A stretch of DNA of 64,000 bases from Pelomonas sp966111775 (lineage in GTDB: Bacteria > Pseudomonadota > Gammaproteobacteria > Burkholderiales > Burkholderiaceae_C). Each line of letters begins with the position of its first letter. The first letter of the stretch is position 1. The notes below the pieces were generated by a model. It did not search any database. It had not been told where the DNA came from and was given only the letters and a program-made list of their open reading frames with translations. Position numbers and translations under genes: made by a program. This document shows positions 8,438 to 17,222 of this stretch, one piece after another. The stretch is from NCBI GenBank assembly GCA_966111775.1, contig CBHWBD010000007.1:1-64000 (forward strand). Direction: 5' to 3'.

Positions 8438-9568
8438 CTACTCCGGCCGGGCCACCCGCGGCGGCGATTCGGACCGCGTGTTGAGCACCATCCAGCGCGG
8501 CGTGCGGAAGCGGACGATGCGCCAGTAAAGCAGCACGTAGAAGACGACGAACAGGCCCAGGATGATCTGCAGCATGACGGTGTCGTCCCACCAGATCGTG
8601 GCCGGCACGACCGAAAGGCTGCACAGCACCCAGAGATAGGGCGCGGTCAGCGCGTTGCGGCGGGTCAGCACGGCGGCGTCGCGGCTGCCGATGGCCCAGC
8701 GCATCAGGCGGCGGTAGATGAGGCTGTGCAGGTGGATGCCGTCGGGCATGCCGACCGGACGGCCGCGCACGACCTTGCGGCGGTACATGGAGAACACCGT
8801 CTCCCAGACCGGGTAGGCGCACAGCAGCAGCGGGAACATCGGCGAGACCTCGGGATTGCGCACCAGCAGCAGGATGGCGAGTTCCGACAGGATGAAGCCG
8901 AGGAAATAGGCCCCGCCATCGCCCAGGAAGATCAGGCCGAAGGGGTAGTTCCACATGAAGAAGCCCAGCACCGCGCCGATGACGGCAATGGCCATGGCCG
9001 CAATGAACTGGTCGCCCGCCTGCAGGGCGACATAGGCCAGGCCCGCCAGCATGATGGCCGCGCACATCGAGGCCAGGCCGTTCATGCCGTCGATGATGTT
9101 GATGGAATTGGCGACGCCGCTGACGACGAGCAGGGCCAGCACATAGCCGCCGACCACCGTGGAGGCGATCAGGTCCAGGCCCGGGATGGCGGTTTCCTTG
9201 ATCTGGGCGCCCAGCAGCCAGGCGCCGAGGGCGGCGGCCAGCAGCGTGGCCAGCATGCGGCGCAGCGGGCTGACGCGCTTGGTCAGGTCCTCGATGACGC
9301 CGGAGACGAAGGCCGGCACGCTGCAGGCCAGCAACAGGGCTGCCATGCTGCGCATGGCCGGATAACGCCAGGCCAGCAAGGCCGTGCCCACGGAGAAGCC
9401 GCCGAAGATGGCCAGGCCGCCGATGCGCGGCACCGGACGCGAGTGGAATTTCTGCGGGCCGGACAGGTCGTCGTCCGCCGACAGAGCGCCGTGCAGGTGC
9501 GAGGAACGGATGATGAGCAGCGTCACGGCTGCCGCAATGGCGAAACTCAGGGCGAGGATGGGGAGCAT
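8438..9568 (-). CDS. WecA/MraY-family polyprenyl-phosphate sugar-1-phosphate transferase
   Basis: A 376-residue polytopic inner-membrane enzyme of the glycosyltransferase-4/MraY-WecA family, which moves a HexNAc-1-phosphate from UDP-sugar to undecaprenyl phosphate to start a surface glycan. About ten hydrophobic segments are visible. The family motifs NSINIIDGMNGL and FLGDGGAYFLGF hold the catalytic Asp residues, and HSRPVPRIGG lies near the N terminus. The ATG at 9568 gives MLPILALSFAIAAAV. It is divergent from the SLBB export gene and probably initiates the cluster I glycan. The sugar, GlcNAc or a derivative, is not decided by sequence. Confidence 0.88.
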   Translation of the reverse strand: MLPILALSFAIAAAVTLLIIRSSHLHGALSADDDLSGPQKFHSRPVPRIGGLAIFGGFSVGTALLAWRYPAMRSMAALLLACSVPAFVSGVIEDLTKRVSPLRRMLATLLAAALGAWLLGAQIKETAIPGLDLIASTVVGGYVLALLVVSGVANSINIIDGMNGLASMCAAIMLAGLAYVALQAGDQFIAAMAIAVIGAVLGFFMWNYPFGLIFLGDGGAYFLGFILSELAILLLVRNPEVSPMFPLLLCAYPVWETVFSMYRRKVVRGRPVGMPDGIHLHSLIYRRLMRWAIGSRDAAVLTRRNALTAPYLWVLCSLSVVPATIWWDDTVMLQIILGLFVVFYVLLYWRIVRFRTPRWMVLNTRSESPPRVARPE

Positions 9569-9679
9569 GCGGTTTCGCGGGTCATGGGCGGGAAGCCGGT
9601 GTGTCGGTCCATGGGTCGACCCGAGGCCCCAAGTGTAGCCAGTGGTCCTCACAGGCCGCGGCCCCGCCTAGGCGCTGGC

Positions 9680-9685
9680 TAGAAT
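9680..9685 (+). promoter_or_regulatory. Probable -10 box (TAGAAT) of the export operon
   Basis: TAGAAT lies 69 nt before the ATG of the SLBB export gene in a 185-bp divergent region. The same hexamer, followed by C, occurs upstream of the 24643 gene, the N-glycosyltransferase gene and lysS. No strong -35 is visible. It is assigned by similarity to a sigma-70 -10 element and by position. Confidence 0.45.
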
Positions 9686-9753
9686 CCGCGCCGCCTTGGC
9701 CGGTCTCGACTTGCGAGACGGAGACAAGCAGTCAATCCATACGAGCCTCGTCA

Positions 9754-11790
9754 ATGAATATCAGTGCGCCCAGGGACCGAACACAGTTTTTGACTGGGAT
9801 GCTCCGCGGGACGGCCGCGCTGACCCTGGCCGCGAGCCTGGTCCTGCCGGGCCTGGCGACGGCGGCGGACGATAACAACGACCCCAATGCGGTCGGCCCG
9901 GTGCGCCTGCTGGTGCCCAACCGCCAGGGCACGAACAGCAGCGCCGACATGCAGCAGGCCGCGCCGCTGACGCCTTCGCAGCGCGAGACGGTGCTCCAGC
10001 AGCAACAGCAGATGCTGCTGCAACTGCAGATGCTGCTGCAGCCCATTCCCGGCCAGCCCCTGACCCGCGAGCAGCTCGCCGCCCGCGCCGCTCAGCAGAC
10101 CGAGTTCGAGCGCTACGTGCAGCGCGCCGTGGGCGACGACATCGAGATTCGGCGCTTCGGTGCCGAGCTGATGACGCCGAACCTGCCCCAGCCCTATGAA
10201 TTGCAGCAGCCCCAGCAGCAGCAACAGCAGCAGCGCTCGGGCATGGCGGCCATGGGCGAGACCTCGAGCCAGATCCCGTCGGACTATGTGATCAGCGTCG
10301 GCGACGAAGTGCTCGTCACGATCTGGGGCGCGGTCGAGGGCGACCTGCGCCTGACCGTCGACCGCGCCGGCCGCATCAACATCCCGCGCGTCGGCCCGGT
10401 GCTGGTGGCCGGCGTGCGCTACGCCGACCTGAACTCGACCCTGGAACAGCGCGTCGGCCAGGTGTTCCGCAACTACAAGCTCAGCGCCGCCCTGGGCAAG
10501 CTGCGCGGCATCCGCGTCTATGTCACGGGCTTCACCCAGCGCCCCGGCGCTTACACGGTCAGCAGCCTGTCGACCATCGTCAACGCGATGATCCAGGCCG
10601 GCGGCCCGTCGGCCTCCGGGAGCTTTCGCAACCTGGAACTGCGCCGCGGCGGCAAGCTCGTCGGCAGCTTCGACCTGTACGACCTGCTGCTGCGCGGCGA
10701 CCGCAGCGGCGACCGGCTGCTGCAGGCCGACGACGTCATTCACATCGGCCCCGTCGGACAGCAGGTGGCCCTGATCGGCAGCGTCAACCGCCAGGCCATC
10801 TTCGAGCTCAAGGCCGGCGAAACCGTCAATGACCTGATGCTGATGGGTGGCGGCCTGAGCGCCGCGGCCGAGCGTGGCCGCGTGGCCATCGAAAGCATGG
10901 AGAAGCGCAACGACGGCCGCGTCGCCGAGGTCAAGCTGCCGCAGCAGGGCAATACACCGCTGCAGGGTGGTGATGTCGTGCGAGCCTTCAACGCCCTCGA
11001 CACCGTGCTGCCGCAATACAAGCAGAACAAGCGCGTTCGCGTGGACGGCGAGGTACAGCGGCCGGGTGAATACATCCTGCCGCCGAACAGCACGCTGGGC
11101 GACATCATCAAGGCCGCCGGCGGCCTGACGCCGGCCGCCTTCATCTACGGCTCCGAACTCAGCCGCGAAAGCGTGCGAGTCTCCCAGCAGGCCCAGTACG
11201 ACCGGGCCCTGCGCGATCTCGAAGGCGAATTCGCCCGCGTCATGGTCAAGCCGCGCGCGACGACCACGCCCGACGACCCGACCACGCAGAGCAACCGCGG
11301 CCAGGCCTCGGGCCGCCTGATCGACCGCCTGCGCGCCGTCAAGCTGACCGGCCGGGTCGTGCTGCAGCTGGCGCCCACCGCCAGCAGCCTGCCGGAGCTG
11401 GCTGTCGAGGACGGCGATCGCCTGACCGTGCCGGCCCGTCCCACCACCGTGGGTGTGTTCGGCAGCGTCTTCAACACCGGCAGCTATGTCTTCAGCCAGG
11501 GCGCCAGCGTCGACGACATGCTGCGCCTGGCCGGTGGCCCCACGCGCGGTGCCGACGCCGGCAGCACCTTCGTCATCCGCGCCAACGGCAATGTCGTCAG
11601 CTCGCGCCAGCACAGCAGCGGCTGGTTCAGCTCGGGCACGGGCCTGTCGGCCGTCGCCGCCCAGCCGGGCGACACGATCTACGTGCCCGAAGACCTGACC
11701 AAGGTGACCTTCAGCCAGGAGGCGAAGGAGTGGACGCAGATCCTGTATCAGTTCGGCTTGGGTGCCGCGGCCCTGAAGTCCCTGAAGTGA
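9754..11790 (+). CDS. Polysaccharide export outer-membrane protein with four SLBB domains (Wza-related)
   Basis: A 678-residue secreted export protein, much longer than Wza (about 380). An N-terminal signal runs to about residue 38 (ASLVLPGLATAA), with no lipobox Cys. A Gln-rich stretch spans about residues 86-160. The Poly_export domain starts at SDYVISVGDEVLVTIWG, and four SLBB-type repeats follow (VTGFTQRPGAYTV, LIGSVNRQAIFEL, VDGEVQRPGEYIL, VFGSVFNTGSYVF). The C-terminal amphipathic segment resembles the helix that lets Wza cross the outer membrane. The ATG at 9754 is chosen because it opens the signal peptide. The next gene encodes the Wzz-like partner, 15 nt downstream. Confidence 0.88.
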   Translation: MNISAPRDRTQFLTGMLRGTAALTLAASLVLPGLATAADDNNDPNAVGPVRLLVPNRQGTNSSADMQQAAPLTPSQRETVLQQQQQMLLQLQMLLQPIPGQPLTREQLAARAAQQTEFERYVQRAVGDDIEIRRFGAELMTPNLPQPYELQQPQQQQQQQRSGMAAMGETSSQIPSDYVISVGDEVLVTIWGAVEGDLRLTVDRAGRINIPRVGPVLVAGVRYADLNSTLEQRVGQVFRNYKLSAALGKLRGIRVYVTGFTQRPGAYTVSSLSTIVNAMIQAGGPSASGSFRNLELRRGGKLVGSFDLYDLLLRGDRSGDRLLQADDVIHIGPVGQQVALIGSVNRQAIFELKAGETVNDLMLMGGGLSAAAERGRVAIESMEKRNDGRVAEVKLPQQGNTPLQGGDVVRAFNALDTVLPQYKQNKRVRVDGEVQRPGEYILPPNSTLGDIIKAAGGLTPAAFIYGSELSRESVRVSQQAQYDRALRDLEGEFARVMVKPRATTTPDDPTTQSNRGQASGRLIDRLRAVKLTGRVVLQLAPTASSLPELAVEDGDRLTVPARPTTVGVFGSVFNTGSYVFSQGASVDDMLRLAGGPTRGADAGSTFVIRANGNVVSSRQHSSGWFSSGTGLSAVAAQPGDTIYVPEDLTKVTFSQEAKEWTQILYQFGLGAAALKSLK

Positions 11791-11804
11791 AGAAGAACTC
11801 AGCA

Positions 11805-12935
11805 ATGAACAGTTCCAGCACCGAAGCGCCGTCCAGCCTGGCCGCGCGGGATGTCATGGCGGCCTCCGACGACGGCTTCCCCATCGGCGCCGTCCTGGCC
11901 GCGCTGTGGCGCCGGCGCGTGATGATGATCGGACTGCCGCTGCTAGCCAGCGGCCTGGCCCTGGGCGGCAGCTATCTGGTGCAACCCACGTTCACCGCCC
12001 GTGTCAGCTTCCTGCCGCCGCAACAGCAGCAGGGCGCCGCCGCCGGCGCCCTCGCCTCCCTCGGCGCCCTGGCCGGCATCGCCTCGGTGGGTGCCCGCAA
12101 TACGGGTGACCAGTACGTGGCCTTCGTCCAGAGCGCAACGGTGGCGGACAAGATGGTCGACCGCTTCAAGCTGATGGACCGCTACGAACGCGAGTTCCGG
12201 GTCGATGCCCGCAAGATCCTCACTGAGAACACCCGGGTGTCGATGGGCCGCAAGGACGGCGTCATCTCACTGGAAGTGGATGACCACGATCCCAAGACGG
12301 CGGCCGACATGGCCACGGCCTATATCGAGGAACTGCGCACGCTGACGGCCGGCCTCGCGCTGACCGAAGCCCAGGCGCGCCGGGCCTTCTTCGAGCGCCA
12401 GCTGCAGCAGGTGCGCGTCAAGCTGACCGAGGCCCAAAAGGCCCTGGCGGCCACCGGCGTCAACCTCGGCGCCCTGAAGGCCGAGCCCAAGGCGACGGCC
12501 GAGGGGATCGCCAAGCTCAAGGCCGAGCTGACAACCGCCGAAGTGAAGCTGCAGGTACTGCGCCGCGCCATGTCGGACAACGCCGCCGAGGTGATCGCGC
12601 AATCGGGCCTGGTGGCCGCCCTGCGCGCCGAGATGGCCAAGCAGGGGCGCGGCGAAGAGCCGACCGAGCAGGGCAGCTACATCACGGCCTATCGCGACTA
12701 CAAGTACCAGGAAACGCTGTTCGACCAGATCGCACGCCAGTACGAGATCGCCCGCATCGACGAAAGCCGCGACGGCGGTCAACTGCAGGTCGTCGACCGG
12801 GCTGAAGTACCTGAGCGCAAGAGCAAGCCCAAGCGCAGCATCTTCATGCTGGTGGCCTTCGCAGTGACCTTCCTGCTGTGCGCCGGCTGGGTGACGGTGC
12901 GCGAGATCAAGGGTCAGGGTCGACCCGCCGCCTGA
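11805..12935 (+). CDS. Wzz/chain-length determinant family polysaccharide co-polymerase
   Basis: A 376-residue inner-membrane protein controlling chain length or export. A first transmembrane helix lies near residues 38-60 (MMIGLPLLASGLALGGSYLV). A long periplasmic, mainly helical region is followed by a second helix near residues 345-365 (SIFMLVAFAVTFLLCAGWV), with the usual Pro-rich approach (VPERKSKPKRS). No C-terminal tyrosine-kinase domain is present. PPQQQQG follows the first helix. Start ATG at 11805, 14 nt after the SLBB gene stop, so the pair forms an operon for trans-envelope export. Confidence 0.88.
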   Translation: MNSSSTEAPSSLAARDVMAASDDGFPIGAVLAALWRRRVMMIGLPLLASGLALGGSYLVQPTFTARVSFLPPQQQQGAAAGALASLGALAGIASVGARNTGDQYVAFVQSATVADKMVDRFKLMDRYEREFRVDARKILTENTRVSMGRKDGVISLEVDDHDPKTAADMATAYIEELRTLTAGLALTEAQARRAFFERQLQQVRVKLTEAQKALAATGVNLGALKAEPKATAEGIAKLKAELTTAEVKLQVLRRAMSDNAAEVIAQSGLVAALRAEMAKQGRGEEPTEQGSYITAYRDYKYQETLFDQIARQYEIARIDESRDGGQLQVVDRAEVPERKSKPKRSIFMLVAFAVTFLLCAGWVTVREIKGQGRPAA

Positions 12936-12956
12936 GCGGCCTGAAGGCCGCGGGCC

Positions 12957-14093
12957 TCAGGCCAGCGGCTTGTGCCAGACCTTGCGGTTCACGAAGCCGG
13001 TGTAGCTGATGATGATGCGCAGGATTTTGTCCGAGACATTGGCCGGCGCGTAGTCGTTCACCAGGCGCAGCAGGCGCTCGTCGCCACGCGGCTGGGTTTC
13101 CAGGATGCGCAGGCCGTCCAGCACCCGCTCGACGTCAAAGCCCACCAGCATCACAGACCCTTCCTCGAAGCCCTCGGGGCGCTCATGCACCTCGCGCAGG
13201 TTCAGTGCCGGGAAGTTGAGGATGGAGGACTCTTCGGTGATGGTGCCGCTATCCGACAGCACGGTCCGAGCGCCGCACTGCAGCTGGATGTAGTCAAGGA
13301 AGCCGAAGGGCTTCATGAACTGCACCTTGGGGTGCATGGCCTGGGTGGCCAGCAGGCCTTCGAGGCGCTTGCGGGTGCGCGGGTGGGTGGAGACGATGAC
13401 GGGCTCGTCGTAACGCTCAGCCAACGTGTTCAGCACCTTCAGCAGGCGCCGCAGGTTCTCGGGCGCGTCGACGTTCTCCTCGCGATGGGAGCTGACGACG
13501 AAATACTTTCCGGCCTCCAGGCCCTGGCGCCGCAGCACGTCCGAGGCGTCAATGCCCGGGCGGTAGTGCTCGATGACCTCGCGCATGGGGCTGCCGGTGA
13601 CGATGACTTGGTCAGGCGGGAAGCCCTCGCGCAGCAGGTAGTCGCGCGCGATCTGGCTGTAGCTGAGGTTGATGTCGGAGGTGTGGTCGACGATGCGACG
13701 GTTGATCTCTTCCGGCACGCGGAAGTCGAAGCAGCGGTTGCCGGCCTCCATGTGGAAGATGGGCACCTTGCGGCGCTTGGCCGCGATGGCCGCCAGGCAG
13801 CTGTTGGTGTCGCCGAGGATGAGCAGCGCATCGGGCTGGGTCTGCTCCAGCACCTTGTCGACGTTCTGGATGACCAGCGCGATGGTCTCGGCGGCCGTGG
13901 TGCCGGCGGCTTCCAGGAAATGGTCGGGCTTGCGCAGGCCCAGGTCGCTAAAGAAGACCTCGTTCAGCTCGTAGTCGTAGTTCTGGCCGGTATGAACCAG
14001 CACATGCTCGCAATGCCGGTCCAGTTGGGCGATCACGCGCGACAGCCGGATGATCTCCGGCCGCGTGCCGACCACCGTCATGACCTTAAGCAT
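12957..14093 (-). CDS. UDP-N-acetyl-sugar 2-epimerase (WecB/CapG/WbvD-type)
   Basis: A 378-residue GT-B-fold epimerase. The N terminus MLKVMTVVGTRPEIIRLSRV, the HTGQNYD and LGDTNSCL blocks, the SSHREENV motif and the LSDSGTITEESS block match the UDP-GlcNAc 2-epimerase superfamily. It overlaps the dehydratase gene by 8 nt and follows an RmlD-type reductase, so it is probably the last step of a three-enzyme route (2-epimerisation of UDP-L-RhaNAc to UDP-L-QuiNAc) rather than WecB, the ManNAc-forming enzyme. The subtype is inferred from context. Confidence 0.87.
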   Translation of the reverse strand: MLKVMTVVGTRPEIIRLSRVIAQLDRHCEHVLVHTGQNYDYELNEVFFSDLGLRKPDHFLEAAGTTAAETIALVIQNVDKVLEQTQPDALLILGDTNSCLAAIAAKRRKVPIFHMEAGNRCFDFRVPEEINRRIVDHTSDINLSYSQIARDYLLREGFPPDQVIVTGSPMREVIEHYRPGIDASDVLRRQGLEAGKYFVVSSHREENVDAPENLRRLLKVLNTLAERYDEPVIVSTHPRTRKRLEGLLATQAMHPKVQFMKPFGFLDYIQLQCGARTVLSDSGTITEESSILNFPALNLREVHERPEGFEEGSVMLVGFDVERVLDGLRILETQPRGDERLLRLVNDYAPANVSDKILRIIISYTGFVNRKVWHKPLA

Positions 14094-15096
14094 CGAGGGC
14101 CTCCCGGATCAGGTCCAGCTGCAGCAGCACCTTCTTGACGCCTTCGACGTCCAGCCGGTGGGTGTTGTGTGAGGTGTAGTCGTCGATCTCGGAGATGGCC
14201 GTCTGGCCCTCGACGAAATACTTGGCGTAGTTCAGGTCACGCGAGTCGGCCGGGATGCGGTAGTAGCCACCCAAGTCCTCGGAGCGCGCCATCTCCTCGC
14301 GCGAGACCAGGGACTCGTAGAGCTTCTCGCCGTGCCGGGTGCCGATGATGTTGATGTCGTTGTTCTTCTTCAGCAGCTGGCGCATGGCATGGGCCAGGTC
14401 GCCCACCGTGGAGGCCGGCGCCTTCTGCACGAAGATGTCGCCGGGGTGGGCATGCTCGAAGGCGTACAGCACCAGGTCGACCGACTCTTCCAGCGACATC
14501 AGGAAGCGCGTCATCGTCGGGTCGGTGATGGTCAGCGGCTTGCCGTCCTGCAGCTGCTGCAGGAAGAGCGGGATCACCGAGCCGCGCGATGCCATCACAT
14601 TGCCGTAGCGCGTGGCTGACAGCACCGTCTTGGCCGGATCGCACAGCCGCGACTTGGCGACCATGACCTTCTCCATCATGGCCTTGGACATGCCCATCGC
14701 ATTGATGGGGTAGACGGCCTTGTCGGTGGACAGCACGACGACGCGGCTGACGCCCTGGGCGATGGCCGCGCGCATGACGTTCTCGGCGCCGATCACATTG
14801 GTCTTGACCGCTTCCATCGGATAGAACTCGCAGGACGGCACCTGCTTGAGCGCGGCCGCATGGAAGACGTAGTCCACGCCGCTCAGCGCGTCGTGCACGC
14901 TGTCGTAGTCGCGCACGTCGCCGATGTAGAACTTGACCTTGTCGCTCTTCAGGGCGATGCGCATGTCCTCCTGCTTCTTCTCGTCGCGGCTGAAGATGCG
15001 GATCTCGGCGAAGTCGGATTTCAGGAAGCGCTGCAGCACCGCGTTGCCGAAGCTGCCCGTGCCCCCGGTGATCAGCAGGACCTTGTCTTTGAACAT
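14086..15096 (-). CDS. UDP-GlcNAc 4,6-dehydratase/5-epimerase (CapE/FnlA/WbvB type)
   Basis: A 336-residue extended SDR that converts UDP-GlcNAc to a 4-keto-6-deoxy sugar with inversion at C5. Rossmann motif TGGTGSFGNAV is at about residues 9-19. The FlaA1/CapE-type signature YPINAMGMSKAMMEK has Met in place of the classical SDR Tyr, with the Lys kept. ATRYGNVMASRGSVIP and TMTRFLMSLEESVDL are highly characteristic. It is the first committed enzyme of the L-6-deoxy-HexNAc pathway, sandwiched between the reductase and epimerase genes. Confidence 0.9.
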   Translation of the reverse strand: MFKDKVLLITGGTGSFGNAVLQRFLKSDFAEIRIFSRDEKKQEDMRIALKSDKVKFYIGDVRDYDSVHDALSGVDYVFHAAALKQVPSCEFYPMEAVKTNVIGAENVMRAAIAQGVSRVVVLSTDKAVYPINAMGMSKAMMEKVMVAKSRLCDPAKTVLSATRYGNVMASRGSVIPLFLQQLQDGKPLTITDPTMTRFLMSLEESVDLVLYAFEHAHPGDIFVQKAPASTVGDLAHAMRQLLKKNNDINIIGTRHGEKLYESLVSREEMARSEDLGGYYRIPADSRDLNYAKYFVEGQTAISEIDDYTSHNTHRLDVEGVKKVLLQLDLIREALDA

Positions 15097-15115
15097 GTCT
15101 TTATCTCTCTAGATT

Positions 15116-15988
15116 TCAGCCGAAGGCGCGCATCTGGCGCACCAGTTCAGGCCAGGAAGGCGGGGCATAGCCGGTCGCCGCGCGGAAGCGGCTCGAGTCC
15201 AGCGAGCGGTCGATGACCAGCTTGTCGTCCGGCGCGATGTCGTTGTCGCGGCCGTATTCGGCCGCCGCGAGCTTAAGCAGGCTGTATTTGTCGATGGGAT
15301 CGGCCGACACATGCCAGGTGCCGCGCAGCTCGGGACGCGGCACGACGAAGTCCTTCATGATGCGGGCCAGCTCGACGGTCGGGAAGCCCGAGAACACCGC
15401 CTTGGTGAAGCCGCGCACCGGTCCGTTTTGCGCCAGGAACCAACCGATCAGGCCATGGGCGCTGTTCAGCTCGTGGCCGATGATGGAGGTGCGCAGGGTG
15501 ACGGCGTTCTCGTAGTCGACCTCGCCCATCAGCTTGCTGCGGCCATAGAGGTCGCAGGCGTCCGACGGATCGGTCTCCAGATAGCCACCCTTCTTGCCCG
15601 AGAACACGCAGTCGGTGCTGACGTGGATGAGGCGGGCGCCGGCCACCTGGGCCAGGCGCGCCAGGCGGTGCGGCAGCAGGGCGTTGATGGGGATGGCCGT
15701 CAGCGGGTCGTCGGCCTCGGCGAGCTGCTTGACGACGCCGATGCAGTTGATGACGAGGTCGGGGCGCACCTGGGCGAACAGCCGGGTCAGGCCGTCCAGG
15801 CTCTCGACGTCGACGCCGGACACGAAATGCACCGTCGATGCCTTGGCCTGCAAGGCCTTCACCGAAGCGAGGCTGCGCACCGAACCGAACACCTCGTAGG
15901 CGGGGTCGGCGGCAAAGACGCGCAGCACCGCATTGCCCAGCATGCCGCTGGCGCCCAGCACCAGCAGGCGCCTCTTGTTCTGATCCAT
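15116..15988 (-). CDS. RmlD-type NAD(P)-dependent sugar reductase (WbvR/QnlA-like)
   Basis: A 290-residue SDR of the RmlD family. Motifs are LVLGASGMLGNAV near the N terminus, HVSTDCVFSGKKGGY and the catalytic YGRSK. It has no C-terminal cupin domain, so it is not the CapF/FnlB reductase of the L-FucNAc route. Together with the adjacent CapE-like and 2-epimerase genes, this matches the Vibrio cholerae O37 WbvB-WbvR-WbvD set that makes UDP-L-RhaNAc and UDP-L-QuiNAc. Start ATG 15988, MDQNKRRLLVLGASG. It follows the WbuB-like gene by 16 nt. Confidence 0.83.
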   Translation of the reverse strand: MDQNKRRLLVLGASGMLGNAVLRVFAADPAYEVFGSVRSLASVKALQAKASTVHFVSGVDVESLDGLTRLFAQVRPDLVINCIGVVKQLAEADDPLTAIPINALLPHRLARLAQVAGARLIHVSTDCVFSGKKGGYLETDPSDACDLYGRSKLMGEVDYENAVTLRTSIIGHELNSAHGLIGWFLAQNGPVRGFTKAVFSGFPTVELARIMKDFVVPRPELRGTWHVSADPIDKYSLLKLAAAEYGRDNDIAPDDKLVIDRSLDSSRFRAATGYAPPSWPELVRQMRAFG

Positions 15989-16004
15989 CACACCTTCACT
16001 CTCA

Positions 16005-17222
16005 TCAACGGCGTGCCGCGACAGCACGCTCGAAATGTCCCACCAGGGCCCGGGCCAGCCGGTCGGGCTCGTAATGCTCAGCGTAATAACGCCGGCCGGC
16101 CTCGCCCATCCCTCGCCGCTGCTCGGGCGTCATCGCCTGCAGGGCCTGCACCGCAGCGGCCAGCGCCCCAGCGTCTTCAGCCGCGCTGGCCAAGCCCGCA
16201 CCGGCGGTCTGCACGACGCGGGCCCCTTCGCCGTCCATGGAAGCAACGATGGGCCGGCCGGCGGCCAGATAGGCCTGTATTTTGCTCGGAACCGTCCGGC
16301 TCAAGGCCGGGCCGCCGGTCAGGCTGACCAGCAGCGCATCCGCCTGCTCGAAGACGGCCGGCATCTGCTCGGGCGGCAAGCGCCCGGCCAGTTGCACCTG
16401 GGTCAGGCCGCGGGCGGCCACCTGCTCGGCCAGCCAGGCGTCGCGCGCGCCGCTGCCCACCAGCACCCAGCGCACGCCACTGGCGACGCCCAGGCGTTCT
16501 GCGGCGTCGAGGACGCAGTCCAGCGACTGCACCGTGCCGAGGTTGCCGGCAAAGAGGATGTTGAAGGCCGACGCGTCGAGCTTGAGGGCCGTGGGCATCT
16601 GAGGGCCGGAGGCCGCGCGGTCGCCGGGGTTCTCATGCACCTGCACCGGCGTGCCGCCCGCCATTGCCTCAACGGGGGCGACAAAGGCCGGCGACTGCAC
16701 CAGCAGCAGGTCGGAGCGCCGGTAGATCCAGCGCACGACGACCGCGACTGCAGCCAGCAGCTTCGGGCTCTTCACGAAGCCGGTGATCTGCAGGCTGTCC
16801 GGCCACAAGTCCTGAACCCACACCACCAGGGTCGCACCCTTGAGCCACTTCAGCACGACGGCCGCAATGGCCTGCAGGATGGGGCTGGTGCCGTAGACGA
16901 AGATGGTGTCGAAACGCCGGCCACGAAGAGCCCAGGGGCCCATGAGGCAGGCGCAGAACAGGAAAGACAGGTAGTTCAGCACCAGCTTTTTCGCGCCGCC
17001 CGTGCCGCGCGGCAGCAGGGGCACGCGGACGATCTCGTAGCCTTCGTGGCGCTCGCTCTGAATGCCACCGACTCGGTAGCCGGGGAAGAGCTGGCCTTCC
17101 GGGTAGTTGGGCTTGCCGGTCAGCACCGTGACCTCGCAGCCCTGCTCGACGAGGGACTGAGCGACCTCGTTGATGCGGAAGGACTCGGGCCAGAAGTGCT
17201 GGCTCAGCAGCAACACCTTCAT
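16005..17222 (-). CDS. Glycosyltransferase family 4, WbuB-like
   Basis: A 405-residue GT-B glycosyltransferase starting MKVLLLSQHFWPESFRINEV, the WbuB-type opening. LVVWVQDLWPDSLQITGFV, ILFAGNLGTVQSLD and the PSKIQAYLAAGRPIVAS donor-site block are typical. WbuB proteins usually sit beside the L-FucNAc/L-QuiNAc genes and add that sugar early in O-unit assembly; the same adjacency holds here. It overlaps the next GT gene by 4 nt. The transferred sugar is inferred. Confidence 0.86.
   Translation of the reverse strand: MKVLLLSQHFWPESFRINEVAQSLVEQGCEVTVLTGKPNYPEGQLFPGYRVGGIQSERHEGYEIVRVPLLPRGTGGAKKLVLNYLSFLFCACLMGPWALRGRRFDTIFVYGTSPILQAIAAVVLKWLKGATLVVWVQDLWPDSLQITGFVKSPKLLAAVAVVVRWIYRRSDLLLVQSPAFVAPVEAMAGGTPVQVHENPGDRAASGPQMPTALKLDASAFNILFAGNLGTVQSLDCVLDAAERLGVASGVRWVLVGSGARDAWLAEQVAARGLTQVQLAGRLPPEQMPAVFEQADALLVSLTGGPALSRTVPSKIQAYLAAGRPIVASMDGEGARVVQTAGAGLASAAEDAGALAAAVQALQAMTPEQRRGMGEAGRRYYAEHYEPDRLARALVGHFERAVAARR

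Noticed and set aside
9751..11805. 684-codon antisense frame opposite the SLBB export gene
   Set aside because: Composition is His/Gln/Ala/Asp-rich as expected from reverse-complemented GC-rich codons; the plus-strand protein has a signal peptide and SLBB repeats.
12957..14093. WecB (UDP-ManNAc) assignment for the 2-epimerase
   Set aside because: No wecC-type dehydrogenase is present and the gene is fused in order with CapE-like and RmlD-like genes, which fits the L-6-deoxy-HexNAc pathway better.
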